Shown in pieces: positions 26,404 through 37,652 of a stretch of 64,000 nt of DNA. The position numbers and the translations under genes were made by a program. The DNA comes from Bacillus sp. FJAT-25509. GTDB lineage: Bacteria > Bacillota > Bacilli > Bacillales > Bacillaceae_G. Positions within the stretch are counted from its first letter, which is position 1, and each line of letters starts with the position of its first letter. The DNA is taken from NCBI RefSeq assembly GCF_001420605.1, contig NZ_LJIZ01000005.1, positions 32,415 through 96,414 of the forward strand, given 5' to 3'. Below the pieces are notes generated by a model. The model saw nothing but the letters and a program-made list of their open reading frames with translations. It was not told the DNA's origin and ran no database searches.

Positions 26404-27666
26404 ATGAAAGCAGCTTTAATAGGAGCAGGAAGTAGAGGATTCTATGCATATGGATCATATGCACTACAGTATCCACATGAAATTCAATTCATTGCAATAG
26501 CGGAGCCAAATAAAGAAAAAAGAGAAAAGTTTGCGGAAGCTCACAATATCCCTGAGAATATGAGATTTGAAGACTGGACTGAGCTGTTAGAAAAAGAACA
26601 GCTATGTGAGGCTCTACTAATTTGTAGCCCAGACCGTAATCATTATAAGCCCGTTATGAAGGCAATTGAAAAAGGATATAGCATTTTATTAGAAAAACCA
26701 ATGTCACCAGAACCAATTGAGACACTAGAAATAGCAGAAGCAGCAGAAAGGCATAATACATTATTAACGGTTTGTCACGTTATGAGGTATGCGCCATTTT
26801 ATCAAGCATTAAAAGAAATTGTTGATCGAAAAGTAATCGGTGACATCGTATCAATCCAGTGGAACGAGAATGTAGGTTATTTTCACCAAGCTCATAGTTT
26901 TGTACGTGGTAACTGGCGTAATTCTTCTGAATCTAGCTCAATGCTCTTACAAAAAAGCTGCCATGATATGGATATGCTTGCGTGGCTCATTGGTACTGAG
27001 TGCAAGAGTGTATCTTCATATGGAAGTTTAACTTACTTTAAAAAGGAAAACGCACCAGAAGGTTCAACATATCGCTGTTTGGATGGTTGTAAGGTGGAAA
27101 AGGAATGTCCTTATTCAGCGGCTAAATGGTATTTACATGACCGTGATGTTTGGCCAGCAAATGTCATTTCAGCAAGTTCTAGTCTTGATAGTAGACTAAA
27201 GGCAATTCAAGAGGGACCATATGGTCGCTGCGTATATCACTGTGACAATGATGTTGTTGACCATCAGGTAGTTAATTTATTATTTGAAAATGACGTAACA
27301 GTTGCATTTGCTATGACTGCATTTACAAATGAAACGTTCCGTAACTTTAAAATTATGGGAACAAAAGGCGAAATAGTTGGAAATGATGCTAAAAATGAAA
27401 TTGAAGTTAATTATTTTTCAGGTAAGAAGGAATTAATTAAGCCCTCAACTGTAGATGGTGGCCATATGGGAGCCGATACAAGTATTATGGCTGATTTCAT
27501 ACAACGCGTAACTAAGAAGGACAAAGGCAGCTTAACATCAGCGATCGTGTCAGCTAAAAGTCATATGATCGCTTATGCAGCAGAGGAATCAAGAGTTTCG
27601 GGAACAATGGTTTCACTAGGTGATTATATGAAAAAATTAAAAATGACAGAAGAGAGAATTTTGTAG
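26404..27666 (+). CDS. Gfo/Idh/MocA-family oxidoreductase with Cys-rich insert
   Basis: 420-aa NAD(P)-dependent enzyme. Rossmann motif ALIGAGSRGFYAYG at the N-terminus; the conserved EKPMSPEP (Lys of the catalytic region) near residues 99-106; HVMRYAPFYQALKEI; and LLQKSCHDMDMLAWLIG containing the family's catalytic-type Asp/His. A middle insert carries clustered cysteines (RCLDGCKVEKECPYSAAKWY and YGRCVYHCDND), which could bind metal or be structural. Co-transcribed with the importer. Because the locus has no ordinary glycosidase, it might oxidise the imported glycoside and enable redox cleavage, as GH109-like enzymes of this fold do (inference). A simple sugar dehydrogenase is the alternative. 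Confidence 0.82.
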   Translation: MKAALIGAGSRGFYAYGSYALQYPHEIQFIAIAEPNKEKREKFAEAHNIPENMRFEDWTELLEKEQLCEALLICSPDRNHYKPVMKAIEKGYSILLEKPMSPEPIETLEIAEAAERHNTLLTVCHVMRYAPFYQALKEIVDRKVIGDIVSIQWNENVGYFHQAHSFVRGNWRNSSESSSMLLQKSCHDMDMLAWLIGTECKSVSSYGSLTYFKKENAPEGSTYRCLDGCKVEKECPYSAAKWYLHDRDVWPANVISASSSLDSRLKAIQEGPYGRCVYHCDNDVVDHQVVNLLFENDVTVAFAMTAFTNETFRNFKIMGTKGEIVGNDAKNEIEVNYFSGKKELIKPSTVDGGHMGADTSIMADFIQRVTKKDKGSLTSAIVSAKSHMIAYAAEESRVSGTMVSLGDYMKKLKMTEERIL

Positions 27667-27685
27667 AAATTTCTGTTGCGACATA

Positions 27686-27767
27686 AGGTGGTATCTTTTT
27701 CAATATTATGTATAATAGATGTATATTTAACTGGTTATGACAAAGATACCACCTAAAGGAGCTAATC
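27686..27767. promoter_or_regulatory. gntR promoter region: inverted repeat and operator-like site
   Basis: A perfect 13-bp inverted repeat, AGGTGGTATCTTT (27686-27698) and AAAGATACCACCT (27742-27754), brackets a -10-like TATAAT (27711-27716). The site AACTGGTTATGACA starts at 27729, matching the left part of the operators at 23041 and 23144. Probable autoregulation of the GntR gene. AAAGGAG lies before ATG 27768, directly after the right arm. Confidence 0.6.
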
Positions 27768-28487
27768 ATGGTAGAAAAGGATTCTCGACTTCCGCTTTAT
27801 TATCAATTAATGGATATTTTATTAGAAAAAATCGAATCAGGCGAACTTGCTGAGAACGATCAGCTACCATCTGAACGAGAATTATGCGATACGTATCAAG
27901 TTAGCCGAACAACGGTAAGGCAGACGATGCAAGAGCTTGAAAAACAAAGCTATATTTATAAAGTTCATGGCAAGGGGACATATGTTTCTCCAAGAACGTA
28001 TAACCAAAGTCTTGTAAAATTTTATAGTTTTACAGAAGAAATGAAAAAGGCAGGGAAAGTCCCAACGACAACGGTCGTTTCTTTTGAAAAAATCAATTGT
28101 GATAGTAAAGTAGCAAAGGTCATGGATATACCGGTAGAAGAAGAGGTATTTAAGATCGTTCGGTTAAGACTTGCAGATCAGGAACCGATGTTATACGAGA
28201 CCTCCTATGTACCCGTAAAGGATTTTAAAAATCTTTCGAGTGAAGAATTGCAACATACGCCGATGTATGAAATCTTCAGAACCCAATATAATGTGAATAT
28301 TTCTAGCGCTTTAGAAAGCTTTATGGCTGTTAGTGCAAATAAAGTGGAGTCAGAAATGCTAAACATAATCGAGGGTGCACCATGTCTAATGCTTAAACGA
28401 GTAACTTATGATCAAAGCAAAGTAATTGAGTATACAATTTCTATTGCAAGAGGGGATAAGTTTACTTATACAGTAGAGTTAAAATAG
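27768..28487 (+). CDS. GntR/HutC-family transcriptional regulator
   Basis: 239 aa. N-terminal winged helix-turn-helix (about 5-75): LPSERELCDTYQVSRTTVRQTMQELE, with the wing YKVHGKGTYVSPR. C-terminal UTRA effector domain (about 90-235): YSFTEEMKKAGKVPTT, EVFKIVRLRLADQEPMLYETSYVP, TISIARGDKFTYTVELK. The HutC subfamily commonly senses phosphorylated amino sugars (for example NagR/YvoA with GlcN-6-P). Sites with an AACTGGT half occur before the importer, before this gene and before agaS, so it is probably the local repressor. The effector is unproven. Confidence 0.88.
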   Translation: MVEKDSRLPLYYQLMDILLEKIESGELAENDQLPSERELCDTYQVSRTTVRQTMQELEKQSYIYKVHGKGTYVSPRTYNQSLVKFYSFTEEMKKAGKVPTTTVVSFEKINCDSKVAKVMDIPVEEEVFKIVRLRLADQEPMLYETSYVPVKDFKNLSSEELQHTPMYEIFRTQYNVNISSALESFMAVSANKVESEMLNIIEGAPCLMLKRVTYDQSKVIEYTISIARGDKFTYTVELK

Positions 28488-28511
28488 ATACAAGAAGTAT
28501 CTATTTAACCT

Positions 28512-28535
28512 AACTGGTAATGATGACATTAACAG
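28512..28535. promoter_or_regulatory. Third GntR-type operator, before agaS
   Basis: AACTGGTAATGATGACATTA followed by ACAG. It shares AACTGGTAATGA with the site at 23041; the dyad here is TAATG-ATGA-CATTA. It lies 20 bases before the start of the SIS-domain gene, so it would control the agaS-to-ROK unit separately from the importer. Confidence 0.6.
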
Positions 28536-28554
28536 TAAAACAGGAGGAAATAGT

Positions 28555-30614
<2,060 letters not shown>

Positions 30615-30618
30615 AAAT

Positions 30619-31554
30619 ATGATTGCTACAATTACATTAAACCCTGCTATTGATATTCGGTATAGTCTTCCCGTCTTCCATTTAGATGGTGTAAATCGTG
30701 TTACAGATGTAGATAAAACAGCTGGTGGGAAAGGGCTTAACGTTTCACGTGTATTATCTCAGCTAGGGGCTAAAGTCACTTGTACCGGTTTTTTAGGCGG
30801 AAAAGTCGGCGAGTGGATAGCTGATCAACTCCCAATTTACAATTTAACTAATCGTTTTGTAGGAATAAATGGAGAGACAAGATTTTGTTTAGTAATAGAA
30901 TCAAAAGAAGGTCATACAGAAATTCTTGAACAAGGGCCTGAGATATTGGAGAATGAAAGAGAAGAATTTTTGAAAAATTTTGATACTATTCTAGAATCGA
31001 ATAACTATATTGTAGGTTCTGGCAGCTTGCCATACGGGATCAACTCTAATTTTTATAAATACCTAATAGAAAAAACAAAACAAAAAGGGAAGTATTTTCT
31101 TTTAGATTCAAGTGGAGAATCACTAGCAAATGGCATAAAGGGAAAGCCTTTTTTAATTAAGCCGAACAGAGAAGAGTTTTGCAAGTTGATCGGGTTAAAC
31201 CAATTATCAATTGAGGATATGATCTTGCATGCCCGGGATATATGTCAAAAGGGTACCGAATACGTATTACTTTCTTTAGGAAAAGAAGGTGCTCTTTTAA
31301 TTAGCAAAGATGTCACACTGCAGGCAATTGTTCCAACTTTGACAGATGTGCATCAAGTTGGATCAGGAGATAGCATGCTTGCAGGCTTTACCTTTGCGCA
31401 TTCGAAAGGTTATTCAATTAAAGATATTTTAAAGTGGTCATGTGCCTGCGGGATAGCCAATGCTGCCTCAGAGCGGACTGGATCAGTTGAATTAACTAAA
31501 GTTCAACATTACTTTAATCTCATTAAGGTGAAGGAGTTAACAGGGGGTGATTAA
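30619..31554 (+). CDS. PfkB-family tagatose-6-phosphate/1-phosphofructokinase
   Basis: 311-aa ribokinase-fold kinase. ATITLNPAIDIRYSL at the N-terminus, DKTAGGKGLNVSRVLSQLGA, and the C-terminal signature VGSGDSMLAGFTFA with catalytic Asp in GSGD. The N-terminal TLNPAID pattern is that of LacC/FruK sugar-phosphate kinases. By position it phosphorylates tagatose-6-phosphate to the bisphosphate for the preceding aldolase. It starts 5 bases after the aldolase stop, and the ROK gene follows at once. Confidence 0.85.
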   Translation: MIATITLNPAIDIRYSLPVFHLDGVNRVTDVDKTAGGKGLNVSRVLSQLGAKVTCTGFLGGKVGEWIADQLPIYNLTNRFVGINGETRFCLVIESKEGHTEILEQGPEILENEREEFLKNFDTILESNNYIVGSGSLPYGINSNFYKYLIEKTKQKGKYFLLDSSGESLANGIKGKPFLIKPNREEFCKLIGLNQLSIEDMILHARDICQKGTEYVLLSLGKEGALLISKDVTLQAIVPTLTDVHQVGSGDSMLAGFTFAHSKGYSIKDILKWSCACGIANAASERTGSVELTKVQHYFNLIKVKELTGGD

Positions 31555-31555
31555 G

Positions 31556-32488
31556 GTGGAAAATATAGTTTGTTTTGATATCGGGGGTACATTTATCAAA
31601 TTTGGACTAATAAATCGTGATGGGCAAATGGTCTACAAAGATAAGGTACCAACACCTAAAAATAATATACAAAAGCTACTTCCTGAACTTTTAGTTGAGA
31701 AAATAAAAAAGCTTCAAAATGATTTTTTAATTGCAGGAATCGGAATCTCCTCGTGTGGTCTTGTAAATCATGAAACAGGTGAAATTTTATTTTCCAACAA
31801 TATACCCGACTATTCAGGAATGAAGTTGGGCGAAATACTTTTCAATTTATTAAAATTACCCGTTAGTGTTGAAAATGATGTGAAAAGTGCTTGTTTCGGT
31901 GAAAAGTGGAAGGGTGCAATTCAAGGGAAGAAAAATGTAGTTTTTTTAACATTAGGAACAGGTATTGGGAGCACCATTATTATAGATGGGAATATTGTAA
32001 GCGGATCCCGTCATTTAGCAGGAGAACTAGGTCATACCGTCATCATTAATAACGGACGCTCTTGTGGATGCGGACGGAAAGGGTGCTTTGAAAGATATGC
32101 TGCTACTTCAGCGTTAGTAAGTGACTTTATTGATGAAAAGAACAAAATTGGTGAAGTTATAGAGAAAATCTCTGGAGAAGAAATCTTGTCTTTAGTAGAA
32201 AAAGGAGATCCAATTGCTACTGGCGTATATAAAAGGTTTATCCGTTATATAAGCATAGGTCTTTCAAATATAGTTCACCTTCTGAACCCAGAGGCAATTA
32301 TTATTGGGGGAGGAATTGCTGAGCAGGGAGAACAGTTTATTCAGGACATCAACTCTGAGATTAAAAAGGAAACCATGCCGATTTATCATCAAGAAACAAC
32401 CGTATTTCCTTCGATTCTTGGAAATGATGCAGGGCTGTATGGAGCATGTTACTTAACTTTAAAAAAATTAAACTACTTACACGTATAA
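31556..32488 (+). CDS. ROK-family sugar kinase (candidate GalNAc kinase)
   Basis: 310 aa. ATP motif VCFDIGGTFIKFGLI; SVENDVKSACFGE with the catalytic Asp; FLTLGTGIGSTII; the glycine/histidine segment LAGELGHTVI; and the zinc motif CGCGRKGCFERYAA. GTG 31556 is preferred (AGGGGGTGA 6 bases upstream); GTG 31547 is possible. Because the sugar enters by an ABC importer and is not phosphorylated on entry, a cytosolic kinase is needed before the deacetylase. In this locus the substrate is most simply GalNAc, giving GalNAc-6-phosphate (inference; ROK kinases for GlcNAc, ManNAc and glucose share these motifs). Confidence 0.83.
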   Translation: MENIVCFDIGGTFIKFGLINRDGQMVYKDKVPTPKNNIQKLLPELLVEKIKKLQNDFLIAGIGISSCGLVNHETGEILFSNNIPDYSGMKLGEILFNLLKLPVSVENDVKSACFGEKWKGAIQGKKNVVFLTLGTGIGSTIIIDGNIVSGSRHLAGELGHTVIINNGRSCGCGRKGCFERYAATSALVSDFIDEKNKIGEVIEKISGEEILSLVEKGDPIATGVYKRFIRYISIGLSNIVHLLNPEAIIIGGGIAEQGEQFIQDINSEIKKETMPIYHQETTVFPSILGNDAGLYGACYLTLKKLNYLHV

Positions 32489-32577
32489 GTATTAAACAAA
32501 CAGGCAGCATCCTATTTTGGTGTTGTCTATTGTTCTTTTGAAAAAGTATACCTGCGAATAATAGAGGGGGAAGAGTT

Positions 32578-33729
32578 ATGAAAGCAATTAAGGTAGATAA
32601 GGTTTATACACCCGATAAAGTAATTGAAGCTGGCTATATACTAATAAAAAACGGAAAAATAAATGGAGTAACTACGAATAGACCTGCCTGTGAAATATTA
32701 GATTATTCTAGTTTTGCAGCCATTCCAGGCATGATTGATTTACATATTCATGGGATTGCTGGGAATGACACGATGGATGGGAGTATTCACTCATTACAAG
32801 AAATGTCTATGTCACTTGCTCGTCATGGAGTTACAGGATTTTTGCCAACTACTTTGACTCATGATTTCGTAAAAATTAAAAAAGCTGTAAAAATCATAAA
32901 TGAGGCGATGGGACAGACAGAAGGAGCGGAAATCATTGGATCATATGTAGAAGGCCCATACATTACTACTGAGCACCGTGGTGCACATCCGGTCAAGTAT
33001 ATTCGTGAACTAAATACTGATGAGTTAGTTGAACTCATAAAAATTTCCAATAATACGGTCAAAGTAATCACAATAGCTCCAGAAAAAGAGCATGCAGAGA
33101 AAGCTATTAAATTGTTAACAGATAAAGGAATTCACGTGTCTATGGGTCATACAAATGCAGACTACGACACAACGAATAACGCAATTGAACATGGGGCAAG
33201 AATTTCTGTTCACACTTTTAACGGCATGAGGGGATTTAATCATCGTGATCCTGGGTGTCTTGGTGCCGTTCTAACAAATGATCAATGTTATTGTGAATGT
33301 ATAGCAGATTTACAGCATGTCCACCCTGGAGCAATTAAACTTTTAGTCAAAGCAAAAGGGACAGAACGTATTTTTTTAATAAGTGATTCAATGGCGGCTG
33401 CTGATTTACCAGATGGATCCTATAATCTTGGTACACTAGACGTTATAGTGGAAAATAAAATTGCTCGAACAGTAGAAACAGGTTCATTAGCAGGAAGCAC
33501 GACTAATTTAATGGAGTGTTTAAAAAATTTAAATGACATTTTAGAGGTGCCTTTAGAAACTATTTTACCGATGGTCAGTCTTAACCAAGCAAAATTACTT
33601 AAAATTGAACATGAAGTTGGAAGCATAGAGTGTGGGAAAAAAGCAAATATCGTCTTAATTGATTGTCAGTTTAATGTTCAAGCTACTATTGTGAATGGAG
33701 AATTTGTATTTAGGAATAATCATAAATAA
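32578..33729 (+). CDS. N-acetylgalactosamine/glucosamine-6-phosphate deacetylase (AgaA/NagA)
   Basis: 383-aa amidohydrolase removing acetate from an N-acetylhexosamine-6-phosphate. HxH metal motif IDLHIHG (His56, His58), VEGPYI with metal Glu, SMGHTNADYD, SVHTFNGMRGFNHRDPG, LQHVHPGA, and the catalytic Asp270 in LISDSMAAADLPDGSY. NagA and AgaA cannot be told apart by eye; AgaS and the tagatose branch nearby favour AgaA. GGGGGAAG precedes ATG 32578. A weak hairpin between the ROK stop and this gene may modulate read-through. Confidence 0.87.
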   Translation: MKAIKVDKVYTPDKVIEAGYILIKNGKINGVTTNRPACEILDYSSFAAIPGMIDLHIHGIAGNDTMDGSIHSLQEMSMSLARHGVTGFLPTTLTHDFVKIKKAVKIINEAMGQTEGAEIIGSYVEGPYITTEHRGAHPVKYIRELNTDELVELIKISNNTVKVITIAPEKEHAEKAIKLLTDKGIHVSMGHTNADYDTTNNAIEHGARISVHTFNGMRGFNHRDPGCLGAVLTNDQCYCECIADLQHVHPGAIKLLVKAKGTERIFLISDSMAAADLPDGSYNLGTLDVIVENKIARTVETGSLAGSTTNLMECLKNLNDILEVPLETILPMVSLNQAKLLKIEHEVGSIECGKKANIVLIDCQFNVQATIVNGEFVFRNNHK

Positions 33730-34057
33730 TATGGCGGGTTTTAATAAAGATGTAAATTTAGCAAATTGAAGTATGTACAGAAGAAATTAATAAATAATAA
33801 GGATGACCTTACTATAAGTGATGAAATGATCATTTTTGGGTGGGTCATTTTGATTATTGAGTTTACGAAAATTAGTAATTGAGATGAAATAATGATGATT
33901 TCAAACGTGGACTATTGCCTAAAAGATAAAAACGTGGTAGATTAATACAGTATATATAAATAAAAAAATAAAGAGGTCATATTTTCCCTAATTTAATTTT
34001 ACTATACAAATCCTCTTGAGTCAACCCCCATTTTTATCTTTTAAAGGAGTGCATGAA
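33730..34057. other. Intergenic region before helD
   Basis: 328 bp, AT-rich. A weak stem-loop (AAATGATCA ... TGGGTCATTTT, about 33824-33851) may end the amino-sugar operon, but I would not call it a firm terminator. No gene is visible. AAAGGAG at 34043-34049 serves helD. Confidence 0.4.
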
Positions 34058-36409
34058 ATGAACAACGAACTTCAAAAAGAACAAGTAAGAGTAAATGCTG
34101 TATTAGATCTAATCACGGACAAAATTAGTAAATTAACAGACGAAACAGCCCAACGTAGAAACGAAGTAATCAATGTTCGTAAAAATTTCTGGGATGAGGT
34201 TAAAGTCAACACAGATAGTTTTGATGACTATTTAGAGACGGTTATTAGTTTAAGACAACAATCTCAACTTTTGGCGATCGGCCAAATTAATCATAAGCAA
34301 TCTTCTAACCGACTATCAGCACTTCGTCGGATGAAAGAGGTTCCTTATTTTGGTCGAATTAACTTTACAGAAGAAGGTGTGTCTGAAACAGAGCGTATTT
34401 ATATTGGTGTTTCAACACTAATGGACGAAACTGGAGAGAATATTTTAGTTTATGATTGGAGGGCCCCAGTATCAAGTGTTTACTATGATTATCCACCTGG
34501 TCCTGCTGAGTATGATACACCTGGGGGAAAAGTGAATGGCGTATTAGACCAAAAATGGCAATACATTATCCGCAACGGTGTAATTGAATCAATGTTCGAT
34601 ACAAGTCTCACTATAGGTGATGAGATTTTACAGCATGTGCTTGGTAAAGGAACAAACAAGCATATGAGAAGCATAGTAGCCAGCATTCAAAAAGAACAAA
34701 ATCAGATCATTCGTTATGACAAAGGTAGATTACTGATTGTTCAAGGGGCGGCTGGTAGTGGAAAGACATCTGCAGCTCTACAAAGGATTGCATATTTGCT
34801 CTATAAATATAGAAATTGGATAAAAGCAGATCAAATTATTTTATTTTCTCCTAACGCAATGTTTAATAACTATGTATCGAGAGTTTTACCTGAACTAGGC
34901 GAAGAAAATATGCAACAAGTTACATTCCAAGAATATTTAGTTCATAGGCTAAGTGATGCGTTCCAAGTTGAGGATAATTATGAGCAATTAGAATATGTGC
35001 TAACTGCTATCGATGATCCTTCCTATAAGACTAGGACTTCAAGCATTCAATTTAAAGCTTCAACTCGTTTCTTTGAGACAATAAAGGCATACAGACAATC
35101 ACTGGAATCATCTGGAATGGTCTTTAGAGGATTTAAATTTAGAGGTAAACCAGTTGTTACAGCTAAACAAATATATGAAAGATTTTATAGCACCGATCCT
35201 TCTTTAAAATTTAACAACAGATTAGAGAAGTTGACGGAATGGTTAAACAAGCAAATCAATGAAATGGAAAAGCTAGAATTGAAAAAAACATGGGTACAAG
35301 ATGAAATCGAGTTACTCAGCAAAGATGATTATCAAAAAGCATATAAGTACTTACAGAAAAAACAATTTAAAGATAATTCATTCGATGATTACGAACAAGA
35401 AACTAAGGTATTAGGTCGAATGGTTGTGCGTAAAAAACTAAAGCCACTACGTGAATGGGTTCGAGGATTGCGTTTCATTGACATAAAAGGAGTCTATAAA
35501 CAGTTATTTTCTGATCCAACTCAAATTGAACAATGGATTGAAGGAGATACCCCTGAGAATTGGGAAGATATATGTCAGTTAACGTTAAATATGTTAGATG
35601 AAGGCAAATTGTTTTATGAGGACGCTACACCGTATTTACTTTTAAAAGAATTAGTTCAAGGCTTCCAATCAAATGTTTTGATTAAATTTGTACTTGTAGA
35701 TGAAGCTCAAGATTATTCTCCTTTCCAATTTGAATTTTTGAAGAGATTGTTTCCTTCTGCAAAAATGACGGTGCTAGGCGACTTTAATCAAGCAATCTTT
35801 GCTCATGCCAGTGAGATGGGTGATTTTAATGTACTTAAAGGCTTATATGGGCCAGATGAAACAAAAGTGATTAATCTGACACGCAGTTACAGATCAACAA
35901 AACCAATTGTAGAGTTCACACGTAGACTTATACCTGGAGGCAATCTAATTACGCCTTTTGAACGAGTTGGGGATAAGCCTGTGTTAACACAATTATCTAA
36001 TCGAGAAGATTTGCACAGCCATATTGCATCTAAAATCGAAGACTTAAAGAAAAGTGAATTTAATACAATTGCGGTCATTTGCAAATCTGCCGAAGAAAGT
36101 TTAGATGCATATGAAGCATTAAAAGATGTAGAAGGAATCAAGCACGTGAAGAGAAACTCAGTTGAATATGAACAAGGTGTAGTCATTATTCCTGCATATT
36201 TGGCAAAAGGAATTGAATTCGATGCAGTGATTATTTATGATGCATCAGCTCAAGTTTATGGAGATGATCGTCTCCGAAGACTATTCTATACTGCGTGTAC
36301 ACGAGCAATGCATCAATTACATCTATATAGCTTAGGTGAAGCGACTCCTTTTTTATCTAATATTAACTCAGAGTTCCTACTACTAAATCAAACCATAGTA
36401 CATGACTAA
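34058..36409 (+). CDS. helD: HelD-type RNA polymerase-recycling UvrD-like ATPase
   Basis: 783 aa, close to B. subtilis HelD. It binds RNA polymerase and uses ATP to release stalled or post-termination complexes and help recycling. N-terminal charged helical arm (KEQVRVNAVLDLITDKISKL...), a DWRAPVSSVYYD segment shared with UvrD-like HelD proteins, Walker A QGAAGSGKTSAAL (about 229-238), Walker B LVDEAQDYSPFQFE (near 547), helicase motifs LGDFNQAIF, NLTRSYRSTKP and C-terminal YTACTRAMHQLHLYS. The start is ATG 34058 with AAAGGAG 8 bases upstream; the longer frame from 34016 has none. Monocistronic, followed by two hairpins. Confidence 0.88.
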   Translation: MNNELQKEQVRVNAVLDLITDKISKLTDETAQRRNEVINVRKNFWDEVKVNTDSFDDYLETVISLRQQSQLLAIGQINHKQSSNRLSALRRMKEVPYFGRINFTEEGVSETERIYIGVSTLMDETGENILVYDWRAPVSSVYYDYPPGPAEYDTPGGKVNGVLDQKWQYIIRNGVIESMFDTSLTIGDEILQHVLGKGTNKHMRSIVASIQKEQNQIIRYDKGRLLIVQGAAGSGKTSAALQRIAYLLYKYRNWIKADQIILFSPNAMFNNYVSRVLPELGEENMQQVTFQEYLVHRLSDAFQVEDNYEQLEYVLTAIDDPSYKTRTSSIQFKASTRFFETIKAYRQSLESSGMVFRGFKFRGKPVVTAKQIYERFYSTDPSLKFNNRLEKLTEWLNKQINEMEKLELKKTWVQDEIELLSKDDYQKAYKYLQKKQFKDNSFDDYEQETKVLGRMVVRKKLKPLREWVRGLRFIDIKGVYKQLFSDPTQIEQWIEGDTPENWEDICQLTLNMLDEGKLFYEDATPYLLLKELVQGFQSNVLIKFVLVDEAQDYSPFQFEFLKRLFPSAKMTVLGDFNQAIFAHASEMGDFNVLKGLYGPDETKVINLTRSYRSTKPIVEFTRRLIPGGNLITPFERVGDKPVLTQLSNREDLHSHIASKIEDLKKSEFNTIAVICKSAEESLDAYEALKDVEGIKHVKRNSVEYEQGVVIIPAYLAKGIEFDAVIIYDASAQVYGDDRLRRLFYTACTRAMHQLHLYSLGEATPFLSNINSEFLLLNQTIVHD

Positions 36410-36410
36410 A

Positions 36411-36449
36411 TTTCAGACTGCCCGCCAAATGCTTGCAAACAGTCTGAAA
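36411..36449 (+). terminator. Hairpin after helD
   Basis: Stem TTTCAGACTG / CAGTCTGAAA enclosing 19 bases, starting 2 bases after the stop codon. It lacks a T-tract and is followed at once by a stronger terminator. Confidence 0.6.
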
Positions 36450-36452
36450 ATC

Positions 36453-36501
36453 AATGTAAAAAAACTTCCCTTAAATTAGATAAGGGAAGTTTTTTTACAT
36501 T
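36453..36501. terminator. Bidirectional terminator after helD
   Basis: Very long perfect stem of about 21 pairs, ending AACTTCCCTTA / TAAGGGAAGTT, with a 7-nt loop and T7 on both strands. Confidence 0.9.
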
Positions 36502-36620
36502 GAACATTGTATCCTCTAGCTTGTAATTATTCGTAAAGAAAATTTTTATTTAAAGTTCATACTTAATTCATAATTAGTCGATATATTCATCTTGTAATAA
36601 GTCGTAAAGGAGGAAGTGAA

Positions 36621-37652
36621 TTGGAATATTTAAATAAAAAAATAATTACCCCGAATAATGGAGATTTGGCAGTAGAAGCGAGTGGTTTAGTTAAAACATT
36701 TGGTGATAATCGTGCGGTTGATGGAGTGGATTTAAACGTTCGTGCGGGAAGTATTTACGGTGTACTTGGACCAAATGGTGCAGGGAAAACAACCACAATT
36801 AGAATGTTGGCTACACTACTTAGACAAGACGCAGGTACTGCAAGCATATTCGGTCATGATGTATTAAAAAAGGCTCATATTGTACGTCAACTAATTGGAG
36901 TTACTGGTCAGTATGCTTCAGTTGATGAGTCACTAAGTGCTACAGAGAATCTTATTATATTTTCAAGATTACTAGGTCTAGGTAGAGCGGAAGCGCGAAA
37001 GAAAGCAGCGGATTTATTAGAGGAATTTGGCTTAACAGAGGCAGCAAAACGTCCATTGAAAAATTTCTCAGGTGGAATGCGTCGTAGATTAGATTTGGCA
37101 GCAAGTTTAATTGCTCAGCCACCACTTATCTTCTTAGATGAACCGACAACTGGTTTAGACCCTCGTACAAGAAATCAAATGTGGGATACTATTCGTCGTT
37201 TAGTAAAAGAAGGTTCAACAGTTCTATTAACAACACAATATCTTCAAGAGGCGGATGAACTAGCAGATCGAATTGCAGTAATAGATCGTGGTCATGTAGT
37301 TGCAGAGGGTACTGTTGATGAATTGAAAGCTTCGGTTGGTAGTTCATCGTTACAATTAAAAGTTCAAGATTTAAGGGATGTTCAAAAGGCGCGTCAGACA
37401 GTAGAACATGTACTAAAAGTAAAATCCAATATCGCATTAGTAGAAGGAAAGATTACTGCCCCTATGGCGGATGCTGACCGAGTAACCGACCTTCTAATTG
37501 CCCTACGTGATGAAGGCATCCATCTAACTGAAATGAGTGTACAAAAGCCGACTCTTGATGAAGTATTCCTTACGATTACTGGTAACAGCGTTGAAAATGA
37601 AGGAGCAAAGGAGTCAGATAAAACAAAAGAAATGGAGGGAGTGAGGGTATGA
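36621..37652 (+). CDS. ABC transporter ATP-binding protein (DrrA type)
   Basis: 343 aa ATPase of the daunorubicin-resistance (DrrA) group. Walker A GPNGAGKTT (residues 50-58), Q-loop GVTGQYASVDE, signature FSGGMRRRLDLAASLI, Walker B LIFLDEPTTGLDPRTR, and a C-terminal domain QKPTLDEVFLTITG characteristic of DrrA-like exporters. TTG start with AAAGGAGG upstream. The stop overlaps the permease start by 4 bases. The exporter is probably for drugs or lipophilic compounds; the substrate is unknown and no regulator is adjacent. Confidence 0.9.
   Translation: MEYLNKKIITPNNGDLAVEASGLVKTFGDNRAVDGVDLNVRAGSIYGVLGPNGAGKTTTIRMLATLLRQDAGTASIFGHDVLKKAHIVRQLIGVTGQYASVDESLSATENLIIFSRLLGLGRAEARKKAADLLEEFGLTEAAKRPLKNFSGGMRRRLDLAASLIAQPPLIFLDEPTTGLDPRTRNQMWDTIRRLVKEGSTVLLTTQYLQEADELADRIAVIDRGHVVAEGTVDELKASVGSSSLQLKVQDLRDVQKARQTVEHVLKVKSNIALVEGKITAPMADADRVTDLLIALRDEGIHLTEMSVQKPTLDEVFLTITGNSVENEGAKESDKTKEMEGVRV

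Noticed and set aside
32490..32560. Hairpin between the ROK kinase and deacetylase genes as a terminator
   Set aside because: The pairing CAGGCAGCA/TGTTGTCTATTG is imperfect and the T-tract is interrupted, so the genes are treated as one unit with possible modulation.
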